A stretch of DNA of 64,000 nt, from NCBI RefSeq assembly GCF_016863635.1, contig NZ_BOPG01000003.1, positions 62,001 to 126,000 of the forward strand, given 5' to 3'. Positions within the stretch are counted from its first letter, which is position 1, and each line of letters begins with the position of its first letter. The position numbers and the translations under genes are program-made. The DNA comes from Virgisporangium aurantiacum (GTDB lineage: Bacteria; Actinomycetota; Actinomycetes; Mycobacteriales; Micromonosporaceae). The notes beneath the pieces were generated by a model that saw only the letters and a program-made list of their open reading frames with translations, did not search any database and was not told where the DNA came from. Below, piece by piece: positions 49,794 through 58,622 of the stretch.

Positions 49794-51932
49794 GTGAAGC
49801 GCGTCCTCGCCCTGTTGCTCCTCGCGAGCGTCCTGAGCGCGGCCAGACCCGCCGACGCCGCCGCCCTCCCCTACCAGGATCCGTCCCTCCCGACCGCCGA
49901 CCGGGTCAGCGATCTGCTCGCCCGGATGACCCTCGACGACAAGCTCGGCCAGATGACCCAGGCCGAGCGGGCGGCCGTCACGGCGTCCGACATCACCCAG
50001 TACCGCATCGGCTCGGTGCTGTCGGGCGGCGGATCGGCGCCGGCACAGAACAGCCCGGCCGGCTGGGCCGACATGTACGACACGTTCCAGCGCGGTGCGC
50101 TGGCGACGCCGCTGCAGATCCCGATGATCTACGGCATCGACGCGGTGCACGGCAACAACAACGTGCTCGGTGCCACGCTCTTCCCGCACAACATCGGGCT
50201 GGGTGCCACCCGCGACCCCGACCTGGTGCAGCGGATCGGCCGCGCCACGGCCGAGGAGGTGATCGGGTCCGGCCAGGACTGGACGTTCGCGCCGTGCGTC
50301 TGCGTGGCGCGCAACGACCGGTGGGGACGCACGTACGAGTCGTTCGGCGAGAACCCTTCGCTGGCGAGCGAGATGTCCACGGTCGTCACCGGTCTGCAGA
50401 ACGGCACGCCGAAGGTCCTGGCCACCGCGAAGCACTACGTCGGTGACGGCGGCACCACCAACGGCACCGACCAGGGCGACACCCAGGTGACCGAGGCCGA
50501 ACTGCGGGCCGTCCACCTGCCGCCGTTCCGGGCCGCGATCCAGCGCGGCGTCGGCTCGGTGATGATCTCGTTCAGCAGTTGGAACGGCCAGAAGCTGCAC
50601 GGCCACAGGTATCTGGTGACCGATCTGCTCAAGGGTGAACTGGGCTTCACCGGGTTCACCGTGTCCGACTGGGCCGGCATCGACCAGATCGACGGCCAGC
50701 GCGGGTTCACGCAGGCGGAGGTGGCGACCGCCGTCAACGCCGGGCTCGACATGATCATGCTGCCGACCAACTGGCGGCTGTTCCTCACGTACCTGAAGGC
50801 GGCGGTGAACGCCGGCCAGATCCCGATGTCCCGCATCGACGACGCGAACAGAAGGATCCTGACCAAGAAGTTCGAGTACGGACTGTTCGAGCAGCCGCTC
50901 GCCGACCGGTCGTACGCGTCCACCGTGGGGAGTGCCGCGCATCGCGCGCTCGCCCGCGAGGCGGTGCGCAAGTCGCAGGTGCTGCTGAAGAACTCGGGCA
51001 ACCTGCTGCCGCTCGCGAGGACGGGAAAGATCTTCGTCGCCGGTAAGAGCGCCGACGACGTCGGCAACCAGAGCGGCGGCTGGACGCTCAGCTGGCAGGG
51101 CGCCAGCGGCAACACCGTCCCGGGAACCACGATCCTGCAGGGGATCCGCAACGCGATCGGATCACAGGCCACCGTGACCTACGCGCGCGACGGGTCCGGC
51201 ATCGACAGCTCCTACCGGGCGGCGATCGCGGTGGTCGGCGAGACCCCGTACGCCGAGGGTGCGGGCGACCGCACCGGCTCGATGTCGCTGGACTCCACGG
51301 ATCTGGCCACCATCGACCGGCTGCGGGCCGCCGGCGTGCCCACGATCGTGGTGCTCGTGTCGGGTCGCCCGCTCGACATCGCGTCGCAGGTCGGCAACTG
51401 GAACGCCGTGCTGGCGAGTTGGCTGCCGGGCAGCGAGGGCGCGGGCGTCGCCGACGTGCTGTTCGGCGACTACGCGCCCACCGGCAAGCTGCCGATGACG
51501 TGGATGCAATCCGTGTCTCAGCAACCGATCAACGACGGCGACGGCAAGGCGCCGCTCTACCCGTACGGACACGGCCTCACCTACACGACGACGGATCCCG
51601 AGCCGGAACCGCAGGGTTCGTGCCGGGTGACCTACACGACCAACGACTGGAACAACGGCTTCACCGCGTCGGTGTCGGTGACGAACACCGGAACGGCGCC
51701 CGTGAACCCGTGGAGTACACAGTGGACGTTCACCGCCGGGCAACGTGTCACCCAGGCGTGGTCGGCGCGCGTCACCCAGAACGGCACCGTGGTGACCGCG
51801 ACCGGCGAGACCTGGAACCCGTCGCTGGCACCGGGAGCGACGGCGACGTTCGGCTTCAACGGCAGTCACGCCGGGAGCAACCCCCGCCCGGCGTCCTTCA
51901 CCCTCAACGGCAGCACCTGCGCCACCGCCTAG
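49794..51932 (+). CDS. Secreted GH3 beta-glucosidase with CBM2
   Basis: 712 aa from GTG 49794, 25 bp after the GH9 stop. A short signal peptide ('MKRVLALLLLASVLSAA') precedes 'DRVSDLLARMTLDDKLGQM'. The catalytic TIM barrel has 'AKHYVGDGGTT' and nucleophile D292 in 'FTVSDWAGID'. The second sandwich holds 'SQVLLKNSGNLLPLA' and 'WLPGSEGAGVADVLFGDYAPTGKLPMTW' (regions about 385-560). A CBM2 occupies about 605-712. Export plus a cellulose-binding module is less usual for actinomycete GH3 enzymes, which are often cytoplasmic. It may act as an exo-glucanase on cellulose surfaces as well as on cellobiose. Confidence 0.92.
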   Translation: MKRVLALLLLASVLSAARPADAAALPYQDPSLPTADRVSDLLARMTLDDKLGQMTQAERAAVTASDITQYRIGSVLSGGGSAPAQNSPAGWADMYDTFQRGALATPLQIPMIYGIDAVHGNNNVLGATLFPHNIGLGATRDPDLVQRIGRATAEEVIGSGQDWTFAPCVCVARNDRWGRTYESFGENPSLASEMSTVVTGLQNGTPKVLATAKHYVGDGGTTNGTDQGDTQVTEAELRAVHLPPFRAAIQRGVGSVMISFSSWNGQKLHGHRYLVTDLLKGELGFTGFTVSDWAGIDQIDGQRGFTQAEVATAVNAGLDMIMLPTNWRLFLTYLKAAVNAGQIPMSRIDDANRRILTKKFEYGLFEQPLADRSYASTVGSAAHRALAREAVRKSQVLLKNSGNLLPLARTGKIFVAGKSADDVGNQSGGWTLSWQGASGNTVPGTTILQGIRNAIGSQATVTYARDGSGIDSSYRAAIAVVGETPYAEGAGDRTGSMSLDSTDLATIDRLRAAGVPTIVVLVSGRPLDIASQVGNWNAVLASWLPGSEGAGVADVLFGDYAPTGKLPMTWMQSVSQQPINDGDGKAPLYPYGHGLTYTTTDPEPEPQGSCRVTYTTNDWNNGFTASVSVTNTGTAPVNPWSTQWTFTAGQRVTQAWSARVTQNGTVVTATGETWNPSLAPGATATFGFNGSHAGSNPRPASFTLNGSTCATA

Positions 51933-51969
51933 GCGCTGTTCCTTACCCCCACACCCCCAAGGAGCCTCG

Positions 51970-53355
51970 ATGATCAGGTCAACGCTGCGCGCGTTAGCAG
52001 CGACCGGAATCGTCCTCGCCTCGACGATCACCGCTGTGATGGCGGCTGCCCCCGCCGCCAACGCCGAGGTGATCTGCGAGCAGTACGCCTCCCGCACCAT
52101 CCAGAACGGTCGCTACGTCGTGCAGAACAACCGCTGGGGCGCGAGCACCACGCAGTGCATCGATGTGACGACGAGCGGGTTCACCATCACACAGGCGAAC
52201 CACAACAACGCGACCAACGGCGCGCCCGCCGCGTACCCGTCGGTCTACCTCGGCTGCCACTACACGAACTGCTCGACGGGCAGCAACCTGCCGATCCAGG
52301 TGAGCCAGATCAGCAGCGCGACCAGCAGCATCAACTACACGTTCGTCAGCGGCGCCACCTACAACGCCTCGTACGACATCTGGCTCGACCCGCAACCCCG
52401 GACCGACGGCCAGAACGCCACCGAGATCATGATCTGGTTCAACCGGCAGGGGTCGATCCAGCCGATCGGATCGGTGGTCGGAACCACGACCATCGGCGGA
52501 CGCACCTGGGAGGTGTGGCGCGGCAACACCGGCTGGAACGTCATCTCCTACGTGGCGCCGTCGCCGATCACGAGTTGGAACTTCAGCGTGCTGGACTTCA
52601 TCAACGACGTCCGCAGCCGTGGGGCGATCACCAACTCGTGGTACCTGACCAGCATCCAGGCCGGCTTCGAGCCGTGGATCGGCGGCACCGGTCTCGCGGT
52701 GACCTCGTTCTCCGCGAGCGTCAACGGCGGCGGCAACCCGGGCGGCGACACCCAGGCGCCGTCGGTGCCGGGCCAGCCCACGGCGTCCAACGTCACCGCG
52801 ACCGGCGCCTCGCTGGCGTGGGCCGCGTCGACCGACAACGTCGGCGTCACCGGGTACGACGTGCTGCGCGCGACCGGCGGTGGCACACCGACCGTGATCG
52901 GTACCGCCAGCGGGACGACGTTCAACGCCACCGGTCTCACCGCGAACACCACGTACACGTTCAGCGTCCGGGCCCGTGACGCGGCCGGCAACACGTCGGC
53001 GGCGTCGGCCGGTCGCACGGTCACCACACCGACCGGCGGCGGCAACCCCGGCACGGGGGCGTGCACGGCGACCTACCGCACGGTGAACGCGTGGAGCGGC
53101 GGCTTCCAGGGTGAGGTGACCGTCCGCAACAACGGCACCTCGACGCTGAACGGCTGGACCACGACGTGGTCGCTGCCCAGCGGCTCGAACATCGGCCAGG
53201 TCTGGGGCGGGCGGTCGTCCGTCTCCGGATCAACCATCACGGTTCGTAACGAGACCTACAACGGAGCGCTCGGCGCGAACGCCACCACGACGTACGGCTT
53301 CACCGGCACCGGGGCCACGCCGAACCCGTCGGCGGTGACCTGCACCAGTCCGTGA
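51970..53355 (+). CDS. Secreted GH12 endoglucanase with FN3 and CBM2
   Basis: 461 aa. ATG 51970 has AAGGAG upstream, 37 bp after the GH3 stop. Signal peptide about 1-31 ('AANA'). The GH12 jelly-roll ('CEQYASRTIQNGRYVVQNNRWG', about 33-255) has nucleophile E152 in 'NATEIMIWF' and acid/base E234 in 'AGFEPWIGG'. A fibronectin type III module (about 258-350) and C-terminal CBM2 ('CTATYRTVNAWSGGF', 355-461) follow. It is third in the operon and cuts internal beta-1,4 bonds of cellulose or xyloglucan. Its FN3-CBM2 half closely resembles that of the gene at the right edge. Confidence 0.94.
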   Translation: MIRSTLRALAATGIVLASTITAVMAAAPAANAEVICEQYASRTIQNGRYVVQNNRWGASTTQCIDVTTSGFTITQANHNNATNGAPAAYPSVYLGCHYTNCSTGSNLPIQVSQISSATSSINYTFVSGATYNASYDIWLDPQPRTDGQNATEIMIWFNRQGSIQPIGSVVGTTTIGGRTWEVWRGNTGWNVISYVAPSPITSWNFSVLDFINDVRSRGAITNSWYLTSIQAGFEPWIGGTGLAVTSFSASVNGGGNPGGDTQAPSVPGQPTASNVTATGASLAWAASTDNVGVTGYDVLRATGGGTPTVIGTASGTTFNATGLTANTTYTFSVRARDAAGNTSAASAGRTVTTPTGGGNPGTGACTATYRTVNAWSGGFQGEVTVRNNGTSTLNGWTTTWSLPSGSNIGQVWGGRSSVSGSTITVRNETYNGALGANATTTYGFTGTGATPNPSAVTCTSP

Positions 53356-53363
53356 CCCCAGGG

Positions 53364-53390
53364 ACCCGGGCCCCACCGCGGGGCCCGGGT
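53364..53390 (+). terminator. Terminator of the cellulase operon
   Basis: ACCCGGGCCCC / GGGGCCCGGGT, a perfect 11-bp stem with a 5-nt loop, followed by TTCTGT, 9 bp after the GH12 stop. It ends the GH9-GH3-GH12 message. Confidence 0.8.
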
Positions 53391-53421
53391 TTCTGTCGTA
53401 CCCCGCTGCGAGGATCGACCG

Positions 53422-53949
53422 ATGTTGACCGGAAGGATCATCCTCGAGAGCCTGCGGGTCGGCAGCGAGCTGCGGATTCCCGGCCTGGTCACCACGTGGA
53501 TCGGCCGGCAGGACGTCTCGTCGTCGACGGCGCCGTTCCAGCCGGACGTGTGGACGCTGCTCGACTTCGAGGCGCCCGACGAGGCGTACGACGCCCTGGT
53601 CGACGGGCTGTCCGGGGCGCTGGCCGCCGGTCAGGGGTGGTACGCCGACTTCCGGGTCGGCGCCAACGCGGCCGCCAACGCGGCCGACAAGGCACGCGGC
53701 GACGCGGCCGACAAGGCACACGACAACGCGGCCGACAAGGCACGCGGCGACGCGGCCGCCAAGGCACGCGACAACGCGGACGTCAACGCACGCGGCGACG
53801 CGGACGTCAACGCACCCGACGATCACGTCGTGGTCTACGCGGGCCGGGTCTTCCGTTACCGCGTCGGCGACGCCGCCGGCCGCGCCGAGGCGATGGAGTA
53901 CGGACGAAAGGAGGGGATCCCGGAGAATCAGCTCGACTGGGACGGGTGA
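53422..53949 (+). CDS. Hypothetical protein with an internal 8-residue repeat
   Basis: 175 aa. No family recognised. An ordinary N-terminal part (1-82, 'RIILESLRVGSELRIPGLVT', 'WYADFRVG') and C-terminal part (134-175, 'HVVVYAGRVFRYRVGD', 'RAEAMEYGRKEGIP') are separated by six 8-residue units of the type 'NAADKARGD'. 'ADFRVG..' followed by '..HVVVYAGRVFRY' would read as a compact domain if the repeat were removed. This suggests the repeat grew inside a surface loop. No signal peptide. It overlaps the convergent YchJ-like gene by 22 bp. Confidence 0.7.
   Translation: MLTGRIILESLRVGSELRIPGLVTTWIGRQDVSSSTAPFQPDVWTLLDFEAPDEAYDALVDGLSGALAAGQGWYADFRVGANAAANAADKARGDAADKAHDNAADKARGDAAAKARDNADVNARGDADVNAPDDHVVVYAGRVFRYRVGDAAGRAEAMEYGRKEGIPENQLDWDG
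53677..53820 (+). repeat. Six tandem 24-bp coding units
   Basis: Units of the type AACGCGGCCGACAAGGCA plus 6 bases, at 53677, 53701, 53725, 53749, 53773 and 53797. Alternate units begin AAC or GAC, giving a 48-bp higher-order pattern; units 1 and 3 are identical. Only the last two have diverged (GCGGACGTCAAC). Confidence 0.88.
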
Positions 53950-54326
53950 ACGTCGCCGTCGACGTAGTGCCAGGCGCCGTCGACCCGCTCGAAACGGCTG
54001 CGTTCGCTCAGTACGCCGGGTTCGCCGCGGTCCCGGAAGTGTGCCCGGAATTCGACCGTTCCCTCGGTGTCGTCGGCGCCGCCCCGCTCGGTCGCGAGCA
54101 CGCGCAGGCGGGTCCACCGGCGGCCGGTGGGCAGGTCGAGGGTGTCCGGACGGGTGTCCGGGTGCCACGTGCGGAGCAGGTGGTCGGCGTCCCGCAGTGC
54201 GAACGCGCTGTACCGCGACCGCATCAGCGCCTCGGCGGTGGCGGCGGGTTCGCTTCGGTGCGCCCGGCCGCAGCACGCACCGTAGGTGCCGCCTCCGCAC
54301 GGGCACGGGTCGTCGTCGTTCGCCAC
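53928..54326 (-). CDS. YchJ/UPF0225-family SEC-C motif protein
   Basis: 132 aa from GTG 54326. The N-terminal SEC-C-like zinc motif is 'CPCGGGTYGACCG' with Cys at about 8, 10, 18 and 19. It is followed by 'TAEALMRSRYSAFALRDADHLL' and 'TWHPDTRP', hallmarks of YchJ-like proteins, and an NTF2-like body ending 'ERVDGAWHYVDGD'. The much longer open frame upstream is antisense to the Hsp70 gene. Family function is unclear; the zinc motif recalls the SecA tail. Confidence 0.85.
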   Translation of the reverse strand: MANDDDPCPCGGGTYGACCGRAHRSEPAATAEALMRSRYSAFALRDADHLLRTWHPDTRPDTLDLPTGRRWTRLRVLATERGGADDTEGTVEFRAHFRDRGEPGVLSERSRFERVDGAWHYVDGDVHPSQSS

Positions 54327-54458
54327 CCAACGGAGTGTAGAGCCGGCGGTACGGCAAGCGGACGGCACGAAGAGTGTCAGGAACCCACCACTCGAAGGGG
54401 GTGTAGAGAGCCCGCCCGGCCGAGCGTGCCGGGAGCGGCAGGTTAGTAGATTGGCCGC

Positions 54459-56381
54459 GTGACCCGGCTCAGTGTGGACTTCGGCACGTCCAACACCGTG
54501 GCGGCGCTCGGCCTGCCCGACGGCCGGGTGCGCCCGCTGCTGTTCGACGGATCGCCGACGCTGCCCTCGGCGGTCTTCCTCGACCCCGCCGGCGGGCTGC
54601 TCGTGGGCCGTGACGCCGTGCACACCGCCCGCACGTCGCCCGACCGGTTCGAGCCGAACCCGAAGCGTCGCATCGACGAGCATGCGGTGCTGCTCGGGTC
54701 CACCGAGGTGCCCGTGGTCGACCTGATCACGGCGGTGCTGGCCCGGGTGGCCGGCGAGGCACGGCGGGTCGCCGGTGGTCCGATCAGCGCCGTCGCGCTC
54801 ACGCATCCGGCGGCGTGGGCGCACACCCGGCGGCAGGTGCTCGTCGAGGCTGCCACGCGGGCCGGGATCGCGCCGGCGGCGATGGTGGCCGAACCGGTCG
54901 CGGCGGCCGACTCGTTCCTCGCCGTCTCCGGTGACGCCGTTCCGGTGGGCGGCTGCGTCGTCGTCTACGACCTGGGCGCCGGCACGTTCGACGCGTCGGT
55001 GGTGCGCCGCACGGCGTCCGGGTTCGACGTGATCGCCGCCGAGGGACTGAACCAGGCGGGTGGCCTGGACATCGACGCGGCGATCGTCGCCTACCTCGGC
55101 GCCGCGAACGCCGGTCGGGACGGGGGCGCGTTCGCCCGGCTGCTCAACCCGACCACCACCGAGGAGCGCCGCGCCAACCGCCTGCTGTGGGAGGACGTCC
55201 GCAACGCCAAGGAACTGCTCTCCCGCGCCACGCACACCGAGGTGCACATTCCGCTCGTCGGCGTCGACGTGCCGCTCGGCCGCGATCAGTTCGAACTGCT
55301 GGCCCGCCCGATCCTCGACGCGACCGTCAACGCCACACGGGCCGCGGTCAACAGCGCCCAACTCCGCGCGACGGACGTCGCCGGCATCTTCCTGGTCGGT
55401 GGCGGGAGCCGCATTCCGCTCGTGAGCACGCTGCTGGTCCAGGCCTTCGGCCGCGCGCCGACGGCCACCGAGCAACCCGAACTCGTCGTCGCCGAGGGCG
55501 GCCTGCGGGCCGCCGGGGCGCCGACGCGCGCGGCCGAGCACACGCCACCCCCACCGGCCGACCCGTACCAGGCCCCGGCCGCCACGCCCACCGGCTCATA
55601 CCAACCGCCGCCTGCCGCGCAAACAAGCCCGTACCGACCGCCGCCGGCCGCACCGACCAGCCCATACCAACCACCGGCCACGCCGACAAGCCCATACCAA
55701 CCAACGCCAGCCGCGCAGACCAGCCCATACCAACCGCCAACCGCCACGCCGACAAGCCCATACCAACCACCAACCACGCCGACAAGCCCATACCAACCAC
55801 CAACCACGCCGACAAGCGCATACCAACCGCCACTCGCCACGCCGGCAAACCAGCCGGCCGCCACGCCCACAGGCTCGTACCAACCGCCCACGAACCAGTT
55901 CCAACCCGCGCGGAACACCCCGCGCACCCGGTCACGGCTCATCGCCGTCGGGGCCGTCGTGGTCCTGGTGATCGCGATCGGAGCGATAGGCCTCTGGGCG
56001 CTCTTCGGGCGCAAGGACGTCGTGGACCTCGACCGCAGGTTCTACGCGGACGGCGACCGCACCATCACCCTCGTCGACATGGAGGTGACGTCGGACCGGC
56101 TGCGGCTGAACTTCTTGTACCGGAACGGATCCCGCCTGCCCTGGTCGCTGTCGTGCCGCGCCGCCGACGCCGAATTGAAGTCGTCGTTCCTGGTGGTCGA
56201 GCGGCGCAACGTGTTCCCGGAGAAGACGCGCTGCAGTGCCGACGAGCCGAGCGGCCGGACGTTCACCCTCACCGCCGGCGACACCCTGGAGAGCTACGCG
56301 GTGTTCCCGAAGCCGCCGAAAGGCAAGACCTTCGCCCTGCAGTGGTACAGCTACCCACGGGTCAGCGGTCTAAAGACCTAA
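54459..56381 (+). CDS. Membrane-anchored Hsp70-family protein
   Basis: 640 aa from GTG 54459. The N-terminal Hsp70 ATPase (1-345) has phosphate loops 'SVDFGTSNTVAALG' and 'VVYDLGAGTFDASVV' and the adenosine motif 'IFLVGGGSRIPLV'. In place of a DnaK substrate domain there is a Pro-rich region (about 360-480) built of 'TSPYQPP' repeats, a membrane helix ('LIAVGAVVVLVIAIGAIGLW', about 490-512) and an extracellular domain of about 125 residues containing two Cys. The topology (cytoplasmic ATPase, outside sensor) suggests signalling at the envelope rather than chaperoning. Its stop codon lies in a short tandem repeat. Confidence 0.88.
   Translation: MTRLSVDFGTSNTVAALGLPDGRVRPLLFDGSPTLPSAVFLDPAGGLLVGRDAVHTARTSPDRFEPNPKRRIDEHAVLLGSTEVPVVDLITAVLARVAGEARRVAGGPISAVALTHPAAWAHTRRQVLVEAATRAGIAPAAMVAEPVAAADSFLAVSGDAVPVGGCVVVYDLGAGTFDASVVRRTASGFDVIAAEGLNQAGGLDIDAAIVAYLGAANAGRDGGAFARLLNPTTTEERRANRLLWEDVRNAKELLSRATHTEVHIPLVGVDVPLGRDQFELLARPILDATVNATRAAVNSAQLRATDVAGIFLVGGGSRIPLVSTLLVQAFGRAPTATEQPELVVAEGGLRAAGAPTRAAEHTPPPPADPYQAPAATPTGSYQPPPAAQTSPYRPPPAAPTSPYQPPATPTSPYQPTPAAQTSPYQPPTATPTSPYQPPTTPTSPYQPPTTPTSAYQPPLATPANQPAATPTGSYQPPTNQFQPARNTPRTRSRLIAVGAVVVLVIAIGAIGLWALFGRKDVVDLDRRFYADGDRTITLVDMEVTSDRLRLNFLYRNGSRLPWSLSCRAADAELKSSFLVVERRNVFPEKTRCSADEPSGRTFTLTAGDTLESYAVFPKPPKGKTFALQWYSYPRVSGLKT
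55590..55860 (+). repeat. Pro-rich 'TSPYQPP' coding repeat array
   Basis: About nine units encoding 'PTSPYQPP' variants, with near-identical DNA such as CCGACAAGCCCATACCAACC. Unit lengths vary (about 24-36 bp) but stay in frame. Boundaries are approximate. Confidence 0.75.
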
Positions 56382-56400
56382 AGACCAAAGACCTGAAGAC
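56370..56400 (+). repeat. Octamer repeat across the Hsp70 stop codon
   Basis: CTAAAGAC, CTAAAGAC, CAAAGAC, CTGAAGAC in a row. The stop TAA (56379-56381) is inside the second unit. The unit is 8 bp, so slippage would alter the C-terminal frame. Confidence 0.7.
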
Positions 56401-56453
56401 ACACGTCCGGATGTGGCCGGCATCCGGCCACCGTATCGGCTAGACCTGTTGGT

Positions 56454-57788
56454 ATGACGACTTTCTCGGCCGTGATAACCACCGGCATCTACTGCCGCCC
56501 CGGTTGCGGTGCCCGCCCCAACGCCGAGAACGTCCGCACCTTCGAACATCCGGCCGCCGCCGAGGCCGCCGGGTTCCGGGCCTGCCTGCAGTGCCGGCCG
56601 TACCGGGTGGCGGGTGCCGTGCCCTGGAACGCCCCGGAGCTCGTGTGCCGGGCGGTGCGTTTGATATTGGACGGCGTGCTCGACACCGGTTCCGAAGCGG
56701 AACTCGGCCGGCGGCTCGGTTTGTCGAGCCGGCACCTGCGGCGGTTGTTCCACGAGCACCTCGGCCTCACGCCCGACCAGCTGGCCCGCTCGCGGCGCGC
56801 GCACTTCGCCCGGCGCATGCTCGACGATACCGACCTCACCGTCGCCGACGTGGCGTTCGCGTCGGGGTTCGGCAGCCTACGCCAGTTCAACCGTACGATG
56901 CGCGAGATCTTCCGGCACTCGCCGCAGGACCTGCGCCGCCGCCGGCGCCGGGCCGACCGGATCGCCACCGACGGCGGCCTGGCCCTGCGGCTGCCCGTCT
57001 CCGCCGACTACGACTGGGCGGCGGCCGTCGGCCTCCTCGCAAGGGAGGCGATTCCCGGTGTCGAGGCGGTCGAAGGCGGCACCTACCGGCGCACGATCAC
57101 GCTCGACGGCGCGCCGGGCCTCCTCGAGGTGCACGGCGTCGGCGGGTACCTCGTGGTGCACGCCCACCTGCCGTTCTGGGAAGGGCTGATCCACGCCATG
57201 GAACGGGTCCGGCGGATGCTCGGGCTCGACTTCGACCTCGAACCCGCGCTCGCCCACTTCGCCGCCGACCCGGTGCTCGGCCCGCTCGTCAAGGCCCGGC
57301 CGGGGCTGCGGGTGCCGGGTGCGTGGGGACCGTTCGAGGCCGCGGTGCGGGTCGTCATCGGCCGGCACCACGCCGATCCGCAACGGCTGATGGGCGTTCT
57401 GGCAAAAACATTTGGGACGCCGGTGCCCGGCCTGCCGCACGGCCTGTCGCACGCGTTCCCGGCCCCGGAGGTCATCGCCGACGCCGACCTCCGGGCCGCC
57501 GGTCTGCCCGTGAAGGTGGCCGCGACGGTTTCCGGCTTCGCCGCTGCGGTCGTCGACGGCGGGATCCGGCTCGACGGCTCCGTCGGACTCGACGTACTGG
57601 TCGCCGCGCTCACGTCCGTCACCGGTATTAATGCCGCGACGGCGCAGCGCGTCGCGATTCGCCTGGGTGAGCGTGACGCCTATCCGCTCGGCGACCCCGC
57701 GCTGCCCGACGCGGCCGCCGCCGAAGGCTGGCGGCCGTGGCGCGCGCTCGCCGCCACGCATCTCACCGAGAACGCGGACGTGTCCTGA
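56454..57788 (+). CDS. Ada-type regulator / AlkA-type DNA glycosylase fusion
   Basis: 444 aa. An Ada-type zinc domain has four Cys ('GIYCRPGCGARP' and 'ACLQCRPY', about 14, 18, 44, 47). An AraC-type helix-turn-helix follows ('RRLGLSSRHLRRLFHEHLGLTP' and 'VADVAFASGFGSLRQFNRTM', about 80-165). Then come an AlkA-like N-terminal domain and HhH-GPD glycosylase (180-440, 'AAVRVVIGRHHAD', 'WRPWRALAATHL'). There is no O6-methylguanine transferase domain. It should sense methyl phosphotriesters through the zinc Cys and activate repair while excising alkylated bases itself. A standard actinobacterial fusion, apparently monocistronic. Confidence 0.92.
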   Translation: MTTFSAVITTGIYCRPGCGARPNAENVRTFEHPAAAEAAGFRACLQCRPYRVAGAVPWNAPELVCRAVRLILDGVLDTGSEAELGRRLGLSSRHLRRLFHEHLGLTPDQLARSRRAHFARRMLDDTDLTVADVAFASGFGSLRQFNRTMREIFRHSPQDLRRRRRRADRIATDGGLALRLPVSADYDWAAAVGLLAREAIPGVEAVEGGTYRRTITLDGAPGLLEVHGVGGYLVVHAHLPFWEGLIHAMERVRRMLGLDFDLEPALAHFAADPVLGPLVKARPGLRVPGAWGPFEAAVRVVIGRHHADPQRLMGVLAKTFGTPVPGLPHGLSHAFPAPEVIADADLRAAGLPVKVAATVSGFAAAVVDGGIRLDGSVGLDVLVAALTSVTGINAATAQRVAIRLGERDAYPLGDPALPDAAAAEGWRPWRALAATHLTENADVS

Positions 57789-57830
57789 TGTGGCCGGTGC
57801 GGGGCCGCCGGCGACCATAGAGTCGTTGCC

Positions 57831-58622
57831 ATGACTGGAGTTCAAGCATTTGCCGACATGCACCGCCGGGGCGAGCCGTTGCTGTTGCCGAACGCGTGGG
57901 ACGCGGCGTCGGCGGCCATCGTGGCGCAGGCCGGCGCCGCGGCGGTGGCCACCACGAGCGCGGGTGTGGCGTGGTCGCTCGGCGTTCCCGACAACGCCGA
58001 CCTCGGCGCCGTGCGCGCGGCCGACGCGGTCCGGCGCATCGTCGCGGCCGTGTCGGTGCCGGTGTCGGCGGACATCGAAGCGGGCTACGAATCCGTTGCC
58101 GACACGGTGACCGCGGTTCTCGAAGCCGGCGCGGTGGGCATCAACATCGAGGACCGCGACGGCGCCGCGCTGTTCGAGCCCGCGGAACAGGCGCGGCGGT
58201 TGGCGACGGCGCGATCGGCCGCCGACCGGGCCGGCGTTCGTGCCTGGATCAACGCGCGCACAGACGTGTACCTGCTCGGCGTCGGCGCGCCGGAGACGCG
58301 GCTGGCGTCCACAATGGAGCGTGCCCGCGCCTACGCGGATGCCGGCGCCGACAGCATTTTCGTCCCCGGATTGATCGACCTCGATGACATCGCGACGCTG
58401 GCCGACGGCCCGCTGCCGGTGTGCGTGATGGCGTGGGCGGGCGCGCCGAGCGTCGCCGAGTTCGCGGCCGCGGGCGCGGTGCGGATCAGCCTCGGATCGG
58501 GGATCGCACAGGCCGCGTACGCGGTCGCGGCCCGGGCCACCGCGGAAATGCTCCAGAAGGGGACGTACGACAGCATCGCCGACGCCCTCCCCTACGGCGA
58601 CCTGAACGACCTGCTCAGGTGA
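57831..58622 (+). CDS. Isocitrate lyase/PEP mutase-family protein
   Basis: 263 aa TIM-barrel. Signatures are 'LLLPNAWDAASAAIVAQAG', 'VSADIEAGY' (metal-binding acidic residues), 'GINIEDRDG', 'INARTDVYL' and 'IFVPGLIDLDDI'. It lacks the 'KKCGH' motif of true isocitrate lyase. It is closest in style to the small carboxy-PEP mutase/oxaloacetate-decarboxylase-like group whose substrates are mostly unknown. It has no operon partner and overlaps the convergent kinase gene by 8 bp. Confidence 0.87.
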   Translation: MTGVQAFADMHRRGEPLLLPNAWDAASAAIVAQAGAAAVATTSAGVAWSLGVPDNADLGAVRAADAVRRIVAAVSVPVSADIEAGYESVADTVTAVLEAGAVGINIEDRDGAALFEPAEQARRLATARSAADRAGVRAWINARTDVYLLGVGAPETRLASTMERARAYADAGADSIFVPGLIDLDDIATLADGPLPVCVMAWAGAPSVAEFAAAGAVRISLGSGIAQAAYAVAARATAEMLQKGTYDSIADALPYGDLNDLLR

